NCBI GenBank assembly: GCA_019119205.1
Contig: DWXK01000005.1
Span: 1 to 44,166, forward strand
From: Candidatus Mediterraneibacter intestinavium
GTDB taxonomy: Bacteria; Bacillota; Clostridia; Lachnospirales; Lachnospiraceae
Direction: 5' to 3'
DNA: 44,166 bases
The notes beneath the pieces were generated by a model. It worked only from the letters and a program-made list of their open reading frames with translations. It was not told where the DNA came from and did no database searches. Shown here piece after piece: positions 1 to 7,531 of this stretch (positions are counted from its first letter, which is position 1; each line of letters opens with the position of its first letter). Position numbers and translations under genes: made by a program.

Positions 1-10
1 TATTGTCCAT
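1..10 (-). CDS. 5' end of an unknown gene running out of the window
   Basis: Only the start codon and two further codons (M-D-N) are inside the window, so no function can be given. The start is supported by a perfect AGGAGG at 20-25 on the minus strand, nine bases from the ATG. It is divergent from the small RHH gene at 196, so the two do not share a transcript. Confidence 0.5.
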
Positions 11-195
11 TTGGGACCGCCTCCTATACTAATTTTTGAGTTTGGCTTGCGACACCATTCTCATTTTAGCATAGGAGGCTTTTTATTAATATCTTACACG
101 CTCCTGCTTACTCCATTCTCCCCAACATAGCTGGGGGATTAGGCCTTTCATTTAATTTTCATATTAAAATTACAGACAGAAAGTGAGATGATTTT

Positions 196-372
196 ATGAG
201 CAGCAAAGACACATTTACAATACCTCCCGAGGAATATGTGCTGAAAAACCTGAGACTGCGCAAAGATCTCGTAGAACGTGGTTCTATGATCGCGCAGAAG
301 AAAAGTGTTTCTTTTAATAAACTGATGAACCTTGCACTGGAATTCGCGTTGGATCGATTTGAAGAAGAATAA
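196..372 (+). CDS. Small ribbon-helix-helix (Arc/MetJ-like) protein, 58 aa
   Basis: This is a 58-residue protein starting MSSKDTFTIPPEEY and ending in EEE. A short N-terminal strand-like segment (about residues 14-21, YVLKNLRL) is followed by two amphipathic helices separated by a K-S-V-S-F-N turn (about 37-42). That is the layout of Arc/MetJ/CopG ribbon-helix-helix DNA-binding dimers, which often act as small repressors or antitoxins. The family is inferred from pattern only. The ribosome binding site is weak (GAAAGTGAG about 8 nt upstream), but the frame is intact and followed at once by a strong hairpin terminator at 379-440, which supports a real monocistronic gene. No toxin gene is next to it on the same strand, so a regulator is as likely as an antitoxin. 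Confidence 0.65.
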   Translation: MSSKDTFTIPPEEYVLKNLRLRKDLVERGSMIAQKKSVSFNKLMNLALEFALDRFEEE

Positions 373-378
373 TAAGAA

Positions 379-440
379 GAAAGAGCATCTGAGAAAACAG
401 GCTGCCTGATCAGCCATTTTCTCAGATGCTCTTTTTTTGT
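379..440 (+). terminator. Strong intrinsic terminator after the RHH gene
   Basis: A 16-base stem (381-396 with about 418-433, AAGAGCATCTGAGAAA and its complement) encloses a loop of about 20 nt and ends in a run of seven T. It starts seven bases after the RHH stop codon. In the other direction it may also stop the transcript of the lipoprotein gene at 519, but the T run is weaker on that strand. Confidence 0.85.
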
Positions 441-518
441 TTTCAATGTTTCCAGAGGACAGCCGTATTTTACACTTTAATACGCCGCATTTTTTTCCTT
501 TGAGATCGATCCGTGTTA

Positions 519-1337
519 TCAGGAGGATGCGTCACGCACTTCCTGAGGCACTGTGATCTCCTCTACCTGGTCGTAATCTGTAAAGACCAGTTCAATGGAG
601 TAGAGATTCACCTTCGTCGTCTCTCCGTAGGAATCATACAGGTCGCTCAACACGCCGCTCATATCCACGATGATCCTGGCGGGGAGCAGTTCTTCTTTAT
701 AGATATCGAAGATGACAGGGACGTCCAGTTCTTTTATCGCCTCCTCGCTCGGCAGGTCGACAAGCCCAAAGGCGCTGATCATATCCTTTCCAAGCAGTCC
801 CATCAGATCTTCTCCCTTGACGTCTCCGTACATCTGATAGCATTCTTTCTCCTCTACGGTGACCGGTTCTTCTGCAAGGTGGAACTCTTCCAGGACTTCC
901 ACTTCTTGGGCGAAAATGTCCCCGTTCATTCCTATGTGGTTCTCGGAATCATCTTCTGTGACTTCTCTCTCCCAGTCTCCATCAAGACTGCTGTAGGTAA
1001 CGTATTCTCCATCTTCCATAACCTGGTAGATCTCCAGTTCTCCGGAGACTTCGGCATCAACGATATTGACCTGGGCAGTCCCTTTCGCATGTCCTGCAGG
1101 CGGCTCTGTCGTATTCTCCATCTCCATTTCCATATTGACTTCCCTGAGATCCAGCACGTCTTCAAGCTGGATGTCGAGTTCTACACGGTTGGAGGAAGAA
1201 GTCACCTCCTGCATCCGCTCGGACGCTTCACGAAAAAGGCTTGTGGGCGTGACCCGCCCGCTGCACCCGGACAGAAGACCCGCCAGGGATGCCGGAATCA
1301 TTACTGTATAGATCAATTTTTTTCTGAAATGCTGCAT
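519..1337 (-). CDS. Predicted lipoprotein, LolA/DUF6612-like, 272 aa
   Basis: The N-terminus (MQHFRKK followed by a hydrophobic stretch and the lipobox L-L-S-G-C, Cys25) is a clear lipoprotein signal, so the protein should be anchored on the outer face of the cytoplasmic membrane. The mature part is acidic, rich in alternating beta-like segments and has no catalytic motif that I recognise. This resembles the LolA/LppX-like lipoproteins common in Clostridia, a resemblance of pattern only. The start was set here, not 26 codons upstream, because of the signal peptide and the AGGAG eight bases before it. That Shine-Dalgarno lies inside the last codons of the DUF815 ATPase gene, with only 2 nt between stop and start, so the two are probably translationally coupled. 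Confidence 0.7.
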   Translation of the reverse strand: MQHFRKKLIYTVMIPASLAGLLSGCSGRVTPTSLFREASERMQEVTSSSNRVELDIQLEDVLDLREVNMEMEMENTTEPPAGHAKGTAQVNIVDAEVSGELEIYQVMEDGEYVTYSSLDGDWEREVTEDDSENHIGMNGDIFAQEVEVLEEFHLAEEPVTVEEKECYQMYGDVKGEDLMGLLGKDMISAFGLVDLPSEEAIKELDVPVIFDIYKEELLPARIIVDMSGVLSDLYDSYGETTKVNLYSIELVFTDYDQVEEITVPQEVRDASS

Positions 1338-1339
1338 AT

Positions 1340-2632
1340 TTACTCCTGACCTGCAAGATAATCGATAAACTGCTGTGCCGTACGGCCCGAGAGACCTCCA
1401 TGGGAAAGTTCCCACTTATTTGCTTCCAGAAGGAGCTGTTCTTCCGGCATTTGTATGCCGCTGCGCCCTGCGAGCACGCGGACGATCTGCTGGAACTCTT
1501 TTTTCTCCGGAGAGCCGAAATAGATCGTGACGCCGAACCTTGCCACAAGGGACAGTTTTTCCTGGACTGTATCGTTTGTGTGAAGTTCTTCATCCCGGTC
1601 TGCTTTATCTCTGAACGTTTCCCGGATCAGATGACGCCTGTTTGAGGTGGCATAGATGAGGACATTTTCTGGTTTTTTCTCAAGCCCGCCTTCAATGACC
1701 GCCTTCAGATACTTATATTCAATCTCAAATTCTTCGAACGAAAGGTCATCCATGTAGATGATAAACTTGTAGTTCCTGTTCTTGATCTGTGCGATCACGT
1801 CATTCAGATCCTTGAACTGATGCTTATAAACTTCGATCATCCTCAGTCCCTGGTCGTAGTACTGGTTCAGGATCGCTTTGATAGAAGAAGACTTTCCGGT
1901 CCCCGCATCGCCGTACAGCAGGCAGTTGTTCGCCTTTCGCCCCTCTACAAAAGCCTTCGTGTTATCGATCAGCTTCTTTTTCGCGATCTCATATCCCACC
2001 AGGTCATCCAGATGGACATGGGCGATATTTGTGATCGGCACGATCTTCACGTCTCCGTGTTCCGGATGCTCCACCCGGAACGCCTTGTGGAGCCCCAGCT
2101 TTCCCACGCCGAATTCTTTGTAAAACTGGGTGATCTTCTGTTTGAAGTCATCCACATCCTCTGCCTGTCCCAGGCTTTTACTCAAGTCGCAGATACGGTC
2201 CCGGATCCTCCGGTTAAAGACTTTGCCGCCTCCGGTCACATTTTTATAGTCCAGCAGGATATGGAAGCACTCTGCATCCAGATCTTTTTCCAGTCTTGAG
2301 AAATCATAGTCAAACATTTCCTTGAAGATCGCAAAATCATGGAGCGCGATCTGGTTTATGCTCCCGTCCACCTCTCCCACGATCTCACAGGAGGTGCTGT
2401 AAGCGTTCTCATCGCTGGCAAGAAGATAAGTCAGATAGGTGTGCCACAGGTTCCCCTCAAAACCGTGGCTGACTGACAGTTCCAGGAGCGAATTGACACA
2501 CTCAAACAGCAGTCCGCGGAGATCTTCTTTATTATAATATTCACTCTCCGAATTTTCGATCAGGAAGGTCATATCTTTGAGGATCTCCCCGTACTCCATA
2601 TTTTTATACAGCATCAGTTCATTTGTACGCAT
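1340..2632 (-). CDS. DUF815-family AAA-type ATPase, 430 aa
   Basis: A cytoplasmic P-loop ATPase. Walker A is GDAGTGKSS at residues 241-249 and Walker B is FIIYMDDLSFE at about 290-300; a sensor-like ATSNRRHLI follows. The roughly 240-residue helical N-terminal region before the AAA domain is typical of the DUF815 family, for which no clear cellular role is established. The start M-R-T-N-E-L was chosen because GAGGAAG lies seven bases upstream; a start eight codons earlier at 2656 (MKRKRGRE) is also possible. It lies between pheA upstream and the lipoprotein gene downstream and is likely cotranscribed with both. Confidence 0.85.
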   Translation of the reverse strand: MRTNELMLYKNMEYGEILKDMTFLIENSESEYYNKEDLRGLLFECVNSLLELSVSHGFEGNLWHTYLTYLLASDENAYSTSCEIVGEVDGSINQIALHDFAIFKEMFDYDFSRLEKDLDAECFHILLDYKNVTGGGKVFNRRIRDRICDLSKSLGQAEDVDDFKQKITQFYKEFGVGKLGLHKAFRVEHPEHGDVKIVPITNIAHVHLDDLVGYEIAKKKLIDNTKAFVEGRKANNCLLYGDAGTGKSSSIKAILNQYYDQGLRMIEVYKHQFKDLNDVIAQIKNRNYKFIIYMDDLSFEEFEIEYKYLKAVIEGGLEKKPENVLIYATSNRRHLIRETFRDKADRDEELHTNDTVQEKLSLVARFGVTIYFGSPEKKEFQQIVRVLAGRSGIQMPEEQLLLEANKWELSHGGLSGRTAQQFIDYLAGQE

Positions 2633-2670
2633 TTCTCTTCCTCTTTTCCGTTTCATTTCATCCTGTCAGA

Positions 2671-3801
2671 TCAATAATTTCCGAGGATCTTCAGATTTCT
2701 CGCTTCTTCTCGGAGTCCGCGGATCGCATTTTTCACCGCAGGATCCTCCAGATTTCCCTCAAAGTCTACGAAGAAACAATATTCCCAGCTTTTTCCCTCC
2801 ACGGGGCGGGATTCGATCTTTGTCATATTCAGGTCATTGTATATAAAATGTGACAGGATCCCGTACAGAGAACCGCTTGTGTGAGGCACCTCGAAGCGGA
2901 TGCTGATCTTGGAAGCGTTTTTCAGGAAGATCTTCTGGTTCGTGACTACGATAAAGCGTGTGAAGTTCTCCGGCTCGTCATTGATCTTGTCTGCAAGTAC
3001 GGAAAGCCCGTGTACCTGCGCCGCATAGGCGCTGCACACTGCCGCCTGAGTCAGTTCCTGATCCTCCAGCACTTTTTTCGCCGCGATCGCCGTATTCACC
3101 ACGCTGATCTTCTGCCAGTTGGAATGGTCGTCCAGGAACCTGCTTGTCTGCATCAGTGCCTCGGTCTTGGAATAAACTGTCCTGATATCTTCAAGCTTCG
3201 CTCCCGGAAGTCCTGCCAGGGTGTGGACGATAGGAAGGATCGTCTCCGCCACAATGAAATTTTCGAACTCATCCAGCAGATCATACATCTCATTGACCGG
3301 TCCCGCGGTAGAGTTTTCGATGGGAAGGACCGCGTAATCCGCCGAGCCCTCCTCGATGGCCTCCATCGCCTCCCGGAATGTCCTCACATGGAAGCTGTTT
3401 ACATTTTCCCCGAAATACTGCTGCATCGCGGCCTGACTGTAGGCGCCTTCTGTTCCCTGAAATACGACTCTCGCGTTCTCCGCATCCAGAGAATCCACCT
3501 GAATGAAGGGGAGTCTTCCCAGTGCGCCCGCCTCGACAAGCTGCCTGTACTGCAGTTTCCTGCTCATAGACATGAGCTGTTCGTATAGCTGCTGTATTCC
3601 TTTCTTATTAAATTCTCCTGTGACTTTTGACGCTACGTCCGCCAGTTTTGCCTTTTCTCTCTGGCTGTCATAGACTTTTCGTCCCGCTTTTACTTTATAT
3701 TCTCCAACCTGCTCGCAGACGTCCATCCTCTTCTGGTACAGGTCAGTTATCTGGTCATCGATCTGATCCAGCTGCGCTCTCAGTTCCTCCAGTGTTGCCA
3801 T
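2671..3801 (-). CDS. pheA: Bifunctional chorismate mutase / prephenate dehydratase
   Basis: This P-protein converts chorismate to prephenate and then to phenylpyruvate in phenylalanine synthesis. Residues 1 to about 90 form an AroQ-type chorismate mutase helix bundle (LRAQLDQIDDQITDLYQKR). The prephenate dehydratase domain begins near residue 110 (FQGTEGAYSQAA) and includes the family N-F-T-R-F motif. A C-terminal ACT domain carries G-S-L-Y-G-I-L and the E-S-R-P motif that binds phenylalanine in relatives, so feedback inhibition by Phe is expected. The frame stays open about 74 codons upstream, but that part is the translated intergenic repeat; the true start follows AGGAG at M-A-T-L-E-E-L. 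The long leader with two repeats may matter for expression. Confidence 0.95.
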   Translation of the reverse strand: MATLEELRAQLDQIDDQITDLYQKRMDVCEQVGEYKVKAGRKVYDSQREKAKLADVASKVTGEFNKKGIQQLYEQLMSMSRKLQYRQLVEAGALGRLPFIQVDSLDAENARVVFQGTEGAYSQAAMQQYFGENVNSFHVRTFREAMEAIEEGSADYAVLPIENSTAGPVNEMYDLLDEFENFIVAETILPIVHTLAGLPGAKLEDIRTVYSKTEALMQTSRFLDDHSNWQKISVVNTAIAAKKVLEDQELTQAAVCSAYAAQVHGLSVLADKINDEPENFTRFIVVTNQKIFLKNASKISIRFEVPHTSGSLYGILSHFIYNDLNMTKIESRPVEGKSWEYCFFVDFEGNLEDPAVKNAIRGLREEARNLKILGNY

Positions 3802-3817
3802 TTTAGTTTTTCTCCTT

Positions 3818-3949
3818 TCGTCCGCTCCTCGCGCCAACAGTTCGATTTCGCTCCGCTTCATCTCGCTGTTGTTGCACTCGCATAGAGATGCCAGTAAGCC
3901 CGACTGACTGCAAGCAGTCATCGGTCTTTCTGACACCTCTGCGCTCGTC
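3818..3949 (-). repeat. 132-bp intergenic repeat, copy 1 (degenerate)
   Basis: This 132-bp unit is repeated almost identically at 3964-4095 with the same orientation. On the minus strand it contains a hairpin GACTGC-TT-GCAGTC and a longer inverted pair CAACAG...CTGTTG. Compared with copy 2 there are a few substitutions. One lies next to the long stem and gives a mismatch (C opposite A), and one lies in the loop of the short hairpin. The sequence happens to be open in one minus-strand frame, giving a false N-terminal extension of pheA. Confidence 0.85.
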
Positions 3950-3963
3950 TTTGGATTTCTCCC

Positions 3964-4095
3964 TCGTCCGCTCCTCGCGCCAACAGCTCGATTTCGCTCC
4001 GCTTCATCTCGCTGTTGTTGCACTCACATAGAGATGCCAGCAAGCCCGACTGACTGCGAGCAGTCATCGGTCTTTCTGACACCTCTGCGCTCGTC
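3964..4095 (-). repeat. 132-bp intergenic repeat, copy 2
   Basis: The second copy of the unit starts exactly 146 bp from the first and is separated from it by 14 bp. Its long inverted pair is CAACAGC...GCTGTTG (7 bp) and its short hairpin GACTGC-TC-GCAGTC on the minus strand. Both copies would lie in the 5' leader of pheA if transcription starts at the promoter-like sequence around 4106-4134. Confidence 0.85.
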
Positions 4096-4105
4096 GCTAT
4101 GTCAC

Positions 4106-4134
4106 AGTATAATATATTTTCTGTATAAAATCTA
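4106..4134 (-). promoter_or_regulatory. Candidate promoter for the pheA leader
   Basis: Minus strand TATACT (4106-4111) with a 17-bp spacer to TAGATT (4129-4134). The -10 is good and the -35 poor (three of six matches). If used, transcription would run about 300 nt through both repeats before pheA. Confidence 0.35.
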
Positions 4135-4158
4135 CTCCTGTTATGCATACTTTCTTTT

Positions 4159-4548
4159 ATGATGAGGAAGAAATTTGTTGCATGCGGCGTCCTGGGATGG
4201 TGCATGGAGATCGTATTTACGGGGCTTGGTTCCCTGCGGAAAAGTGAACACAGTCTGACGGCGCGCACTTCGATCTGGATGTTCCCGATCTATGGGATGG
4301 CCTGTTTTCTCACTCCTCTGTGCCGTATTCTCCGAAAACAGAATTTTCTGATCCGGGGGCTGGTATATACTTGCTGTATTTTTACAGGAGAGTTTTTCTC
4401 TGGGCTCCTGCTGAAACGGCACGACGCCTGTCCCTGGGATTACAGCCATGCCAGATATAACGTCAGGGGAGTGATCCGCCTGGACTACGCGCCGCTCTGG
4501 TTCGGAGCCGGACTGCTCTTTGAAAAAATCATATCCGGCCAGGAATAG
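4159..4548 (+). CDS. Small membrane protein, putative ABC-transporter type IV (CmpB-like) family, 129 aa
   Basis: A small polytopic membrane protein with three to four hydrophobic segments (about residues 7-24, 38-58, 66-86 and 109-123). The region WDYSHARYNVRG...DYAPLWFGAG matches the conserved W-x-Y-[ST]...N-x-x-G...W-x-x-G pattern that I associate with the putative ABC-transporter type IV (PF06541-like) family. That family name does not imply proven transport, and no ATPase partner is adjacent. The start ATG-ATG has no good Shine-Dalgarno sequence, and the promoter upstream is unclear. It is divergent from pheA and isolated. Confidence 0.65.
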   Translation: MMRKKFVACGVLGWCMEIVFTGLGSLRKSEHSLTARTSIWMFPIYGMACFLTPLCRILRKQNFLIRGLVYTCCIFTGEFFSGLLLKRHDACPWDYSHARYNVRGVIRLDYAPLWFGAGLLFEKIISGQE

Positions 4549-4625
4549 ACTGGTGTCCATACCAGCATAAATCCGCATATTTCTGATCTGTCGTCCGAAC
4601 GGATGAAAAAATCATCCGGGAGCAG

Positions 4626-4654
4626 TTGAAAAAAAATATGTTTTAGTATATGAT
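4626..4654 (+). promoter_or_regulatory. Promoter of the nitroreductase-pyrBI operon
   Basis: TTGAAA (4626-4631), a 17-bp spacer, then TATGAT (4649-4654): a near-consensus vegetative promoter about 60 bases before the nitroreductase start. No PyrR-type anti-terminator/terminator pair was seen in the leader. Confidence 0.75.
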
Positions 4655-4715
4655 TAGATGGAGTCAGGCAGGTCTGTTCTACAGGTCTGCTTATAAAAAG
4701 TAGGGAGGAACACAG

Positions 4716-5252
4716 ATGAATACTTCAGAATGTATCACAACCCGAAGAAGCATCCGCAGGTATAAGCCGGATCTGATCGATCATTCTCTTATCGAGTCGA
4801 TCGTTTCACTGGCTTCTTATTCCCCTTCCTGGAAAAATACTCAGATCACCCGTTATATCGCGATCGAAGATTCTTCTCTTCTCAGAGAGATCGCAGAAAA
4901 ATTTACCCCGGATTACAATTCAAAGATCATAAGCCAGGCGCCGATGCTGATCGCCGTCACCCTGAAAAAGGGCCGCAGCGGTTTCGAGCGCGACGGTTCT
5001 TTCTCCACGAAGAAAGGCGACCGCTGGCAGATGTTTGATGTAGGGGCGGCATGCCAGACTTTCTGTCTCGCGGCCAGGGATAAAGGCCTCGGTACGGTCA
5101 TTATGGGGATCTTTGACGAGGATGGGATCGCAGAACTGTTACATATTCCGGAAGATCAGGAGCTCGCTGCCCTGATCGCTGCAGGGTGGCCGGATATCGA
5201 TCCCGATACCCCAAAAAGAAAGACTGTCGGGGAACTGCTTCAATACAGATAA
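4716..5252 (+). CDS. Nitroreductase-family FMN flavoprotein, 178 aa
   Basis: A small FMN-dependent oxidoreductase of the nitroreductase superfamily, likely NAD(P)H-using; the physiological substrate is unknown. The N-terminal R-R-S-I-R-R-Y motif (residues 10-16) contributes to FMN phosphate binding in relatives. The central [18 protein letters not shown] segment matches the family helix and loop, and near the end a G-W-P-D motif is visible. The start follows a strong GGGAGGAA seven bases upstream. It is the first gene of a probable operon with pyrB (38-nt gap). Why a nitroreductase should precede pyrimidine genes is not evident; such pairing may be incidental. Confidence 0.85.
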   Translation: MNTSECITTRRSIRRYKPDLIDHSLIESIVSLASYSPSWKNTQITRYIAIEDSSLLREIAEKFTPDYNSKIISQAPMLIAVTLKKGRSGFERDGSFSTKKGDRWQMFDVGAACQTFCLAARDKGLGTVIMGIFDEDGIAELLHIPEDQELAALIAAGWPDIDPDTPKRKTVGELLQYR

Positions 5253-5258
5253 GATTAA

Positions 5259-5276
5259 GCGGCAGATCTCTGCCGC
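5259..5276 (+). promoter_or_regulatory. Perfect hairpin immediately before the pyrB ribosome binding site
   Basis: GCGGCAGATCTCTGCCGC is a perfect inverted repeat (7-bp stem, 4-nt loop) ending directly before the GGAGGAGG of pyrB. There is no T run, so it is not a terminator. It could protect or expose the ribosome binding site, or mark a processing point between the nitroreductase and pyrB parts of the transcript. Confidence 0.5.
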
Positions 5277-5290
5277 GGAGGAGGTTATTT

Positions 5291-6211
5291 ATGAGACATT
5301 TGATGAGTCCGCTGGATCTTTCAGTGGAAGAACTTGACACATTGCTGGACCTGGCGCAGGACATCGAGGCGCATCCGGACAAATATGCGCACGCATGTGA
5401 GGGCAAGAAGCTGGCAACGCTTTTCTACGAGCCCAGCACCCGCACCCGTTTAAGCCACGAGGCAGCAATGCTGAACCTTGGAGGGAGCGTACTCGGATTT
5501 TCCTCCGCAGACTCCAGTTCTGCTTCCAAAGGGGAGAGTGTGTCCGACACGATCCGCACAGTATCCTGCTATGCTGATATCTGTGCCATGAGACACCCGA
5601 AGGAAGGTGCCCCGATGGTGGCATGCCAGCACTCAAAGATCCCGGTGATCAACGCAGGTGACGGCGGACATCAGCACCCCACTCAGACGCTGACCGACCT
5701 GCTCACGATCCGCAGCCTGAAAGGGCGTCTGAACAACCTGACCATCGGTCTGTGCGGCGACCTGAAATTCGGACGTACCGTTCACTCTCTGATCAATGCT
5801 CTGGTCAGATACGAAGGGATCCGCTTTATCCTGATCTCTCCGGAAGAACTGCGGCTTCCCGAATACATCCGTCACGATGTACTGGACCGTAACAATATCC
5901 CGTATGAGGAAGTTGTCCGTCTTGAGGATGCGATGCCCCAGCTTGACATCCTGTACATGACACGTGTCCAGAAAGAGCGTTTCTTCAACGAGGAAGACTA
6001 TGTCCGCATGAAAGATTTCTACATCCTGGACAAAGCAAAGATGAAACTCGCTCCGGAAGACATGTACGTCCTTCATCCGCTCCCGAGGGTCAACGAGATC
6101 TCCGTCGAGGTGGACGATGATCCCCGCGCAGCATATTTCCGCCAGGTACAGTACGGAGTCTATGTGAGAATGGCTCTGATCCTGACACTGCTGGATATTC
6201 ATGTTGACTGA
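5291..6211 (+). CDS. pyrB: Aspartate carbamoyltransferase catalytic subunit
   Basis: Condenses carbamoyl phosphate with aspartate, the committed step of pyrimidine synthesis. The carbamoyl-phosphate loop FYEPSTRTR (about residues 45-53), the mobile loop S-S-A-S-K-G-E-S (Lys80) and the HPTQTLTD signature (129-136) are all present, and the length (306 aa) is normal for the family. The frame is open upstream, but the start at M-R-H-L has GGAGGAGG seven bases before it. pyrI follows 51 bases downstream, so the enzyme is expected to form the regulated catalytic/regulatory holoenzyme as in enterobacteria and many Clostridia. Confidence 0.97.
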   Translation: MRHLMSPLDLSVEELDTLLDLAQDIEAHPDKYAHACEGKKLATLFYEPSTRTRLSHEAAMLNLGGSVLGFSSADSSSASKGESVSDTIRTVSCYADICAMRHPKEGAPMVACQHSKIPVINAGDGGHQHPTQTLTDLLTIRSLKGRLNNLTIGLCGDLKFGRTVHSLINALVRYEGIRFILISPEELRLPEYIRHDVLDRNNIPYEEVVRLEDAMPQLDILYMTRVQKERFFNEEDYVRMKDFYILDKAKMKLAPEDMYVLHPLPRVNEISVEVDDDPRAAYFRQVQYGVYVRMALILTLLDIHVD

Positions 6212-6262
6212 TCAGACACTGGAAGCTGTAAAATGGATTTTCAAAAAGAGAGGAACAGATAA

Positions 6263-6706
6263 ATGGTAAAAAGTACACTGAATGTAGGAAGTATATCGGA
6301 AGGCTTTGTCCTGGACCACATCGAGGCAGGAAAGAGCATGGATATTTACAAATATCTCCACCTGGACAAGCTTGACTGCTGTGTTGCTATCATAAAGAAC
6401 GCAAAGAGCAGCAAGATGGGCAGGAAAGACATCATCAAGATCGAGTGTCCTATCGACTTTATGGATCTGGACATCCTTGGATTTATCGATCACAATATCA
6501 CGGTAAATATCATTGAGAATGAACAGATCGTTGAAAAGAAAGAGCTGAAACTCCCAAAAGAGATCAGGAATGTGATCCGCTGCAAGAATCCGAGATGTAT
6601 CACATCCATCGAGCAGGAATTGGATCATGTCTTTGTTCTCACTGACGAAGAAAATCAGATCTACAGATGCAAATACTGCGAAGAGAAATACCGCAGGAGA
6701 AGATAG
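6263..6706 (+). CDS. pyrI: Aspartate carbamoyltransferase regulatory subunit
   Basis: Binds nucleotide effectors and joins the PyrB trimers. The C-terminal zinc site is intact: Cys107 and Cys112 (C-K-N-P-R-C) and Cys136 and Cys139 (C-K-Y-C). The N-terminal allosteric domain shows the G-x-V-L-D-H-I segment at about 14-20. At 147 aa the length is typical. The start follows GAGAGGAA. It is the last gene before the terminator at 6755-6810. Confidence 0.96.
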   Translation: MVKSTLNVGSISEGFVLDHIEAGKSMDIYKYLHLDKLDCCVAIIKNAKSSKMGRKDIIKIECPIDFMDLDILGFIDHNITVNIIENEQIVEKKELKLPKEIRNVIRCKNPRCITSIEQELDHVFVLTDEENQIYRCKYCEEKYRRRR

Positions 6707-6754
6707 CGTTTCTTTTATCAAAGCATCGGATAACCGGTCAGGTTTTCCCATTGA

Positions 6755-6810
6755 AAAGGCGCTTTCCATGAAGGAACATGATCCTTCATGGGAAGCGTCC
6801 TTTTTTCTTT
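6755..6810 (+). terminator. Intrinsic terminator of pyrBI, possibly bidirectional
   Basis: A long near-perfect stem (about 6758-6775 with 6782-6800, GGCGCTTTCCATGAAGGA and its partner) is followed by TTTTTTCTTT. On the minus strand the same stem is followed by TTTT, so it may also end the long accessory operon whose last gene stops at 6809. Confidence 0.9.
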
Positions 6811-7531
6811 AACCAAGAATTGTCTTATAGTGGTTCATGTCAAAAAATTCCTGGTATACAAGGTCTTCCATGCGAAGATCGAGCGTAAAACGCTCCGCGC
6901 TCAGCGACCGGAATACTTTTGCCAGTTTTTCCACTGTTTTTGGGTCATAGCGTCCCGGTTTATAGTACGCAGCTGTCACATGTGGAGTGAGCGGATAGGG
7001 AAGACGCACTGCTTTCTGCAGTTCTTCGTACATTTCCATAAGCCTCCGGCACTCCTTCTCGCCTGCCGGTTCGAATCCGGTCACAATGCTGGTATTCACC
7101 ATATTGAATACCCATGTCATGCGCATCGCGATCGGCTCCCGCTCCTTACTTCGTATCTCCCGGAGGATTTCCAGCGCTTCTTTCCCACATTTTTGTATCT
7201 CATCACGGGGAACGGTCCCCGCTCTCCCACTTTTCAGATCATGCAGCGTCATGTGGAAGGACTCCGGAATGAGCGGAACAGCCAGCATATCACCGCACTC
7301 TTCATACAGACGTTTCTGAATATGCCTGATTCTGTCCCCCGCGTCTGAGTCCAGGAGAAAGACCGTTGTATTTCCTTCAAAAGGGAGCATCTCTCCCTGT
7401 TCGTCCACCTTATCTCTGAGCCCTTCGCTGGTGACAAACTTCCCATCGACTGGAAGACTGTCCCTGGAAAATCCCTGTGTCCTCGTACGAAACTGTAAAA
7501 GGTTTTCCACCGCTGCTCCTCCGTTATCCAT
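6809..7531 (-). CDS. 2H phosphoesterase / LigT-like protein, 240 aa
   Basis: Both signature histidine motifs of the 2H phosphoesterase superfamily are visible: H93-M-T95 in SFHMTLHD and H184-V-T186 in TPHVTAAYY. Members hydrolyse 2',3'-cyclic phosphates, cyclic nucleotides or related bonds. The substrate here cannot be told. The roughly 50 residues before the first core strand (VFLLDS) are an N-terminal extension. The start is backed by GGGGAGGAA six bases upstream, inside the end of the DUF1810 gene, with which it overlaps by 8 nt, so the two are coupled. It could be the last gene of the accessory operon, since no terminator is seen between it and the genes upstream. Confidence 0.82.
   Translation of the reverse strand: MDNGGAAVENLLQFRTRTQGFSRDSLPVDGKFVTSEGLRDKVDEQGEMLPFEGNTTVFLLDSDAGDRIRHIQKRLYEECGDMLAVPLIPESFHMTLHDLKSGRAGTVPRDEIQKCGKEALEILREIRSKEREPIAMRMTWVFNMVNTSIVTGFEPAGEKECRRLMEMYEELQKAVRLPYPLTPHVTAAYYKPGRYDPKTVEKLAKVFRSLSAERFTLDLRMEDLVYQEFFDMNHYKTILG

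Noticed and set aside
196-372. Toxin-antitoxin pair with the RHH protein as antitoxin
   Set aside because: A strong terminator follows the gene and no toxin-like frame is on the same transcript.
513-1349. Long open frame on the plus strand opposite the lipoprotein gene
   Set aside because: Shadow frame without a Shine-Dalgarno sequence; the minus-strand gene has a lipobox and coupled start.
3802-4023. N-terminal extension of PheA by about 74 residues
   Set aside because: It is the translated intergenic repeat; the real start has its own AGGAG and matches the family N-terminus.
3818-4095. CRISPR-like tandem repeats
   Set aside because: Only two units of 132 bp with a 14-bp gap; no 25-40 bp repeats with regular spacers and no cas genes.
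4141-4578. Minus-strand frame opposite the small membrane protein
   Set aside because: No recognisable motif, no ribosome binding site; the plus-strand frame has helices and family residues.
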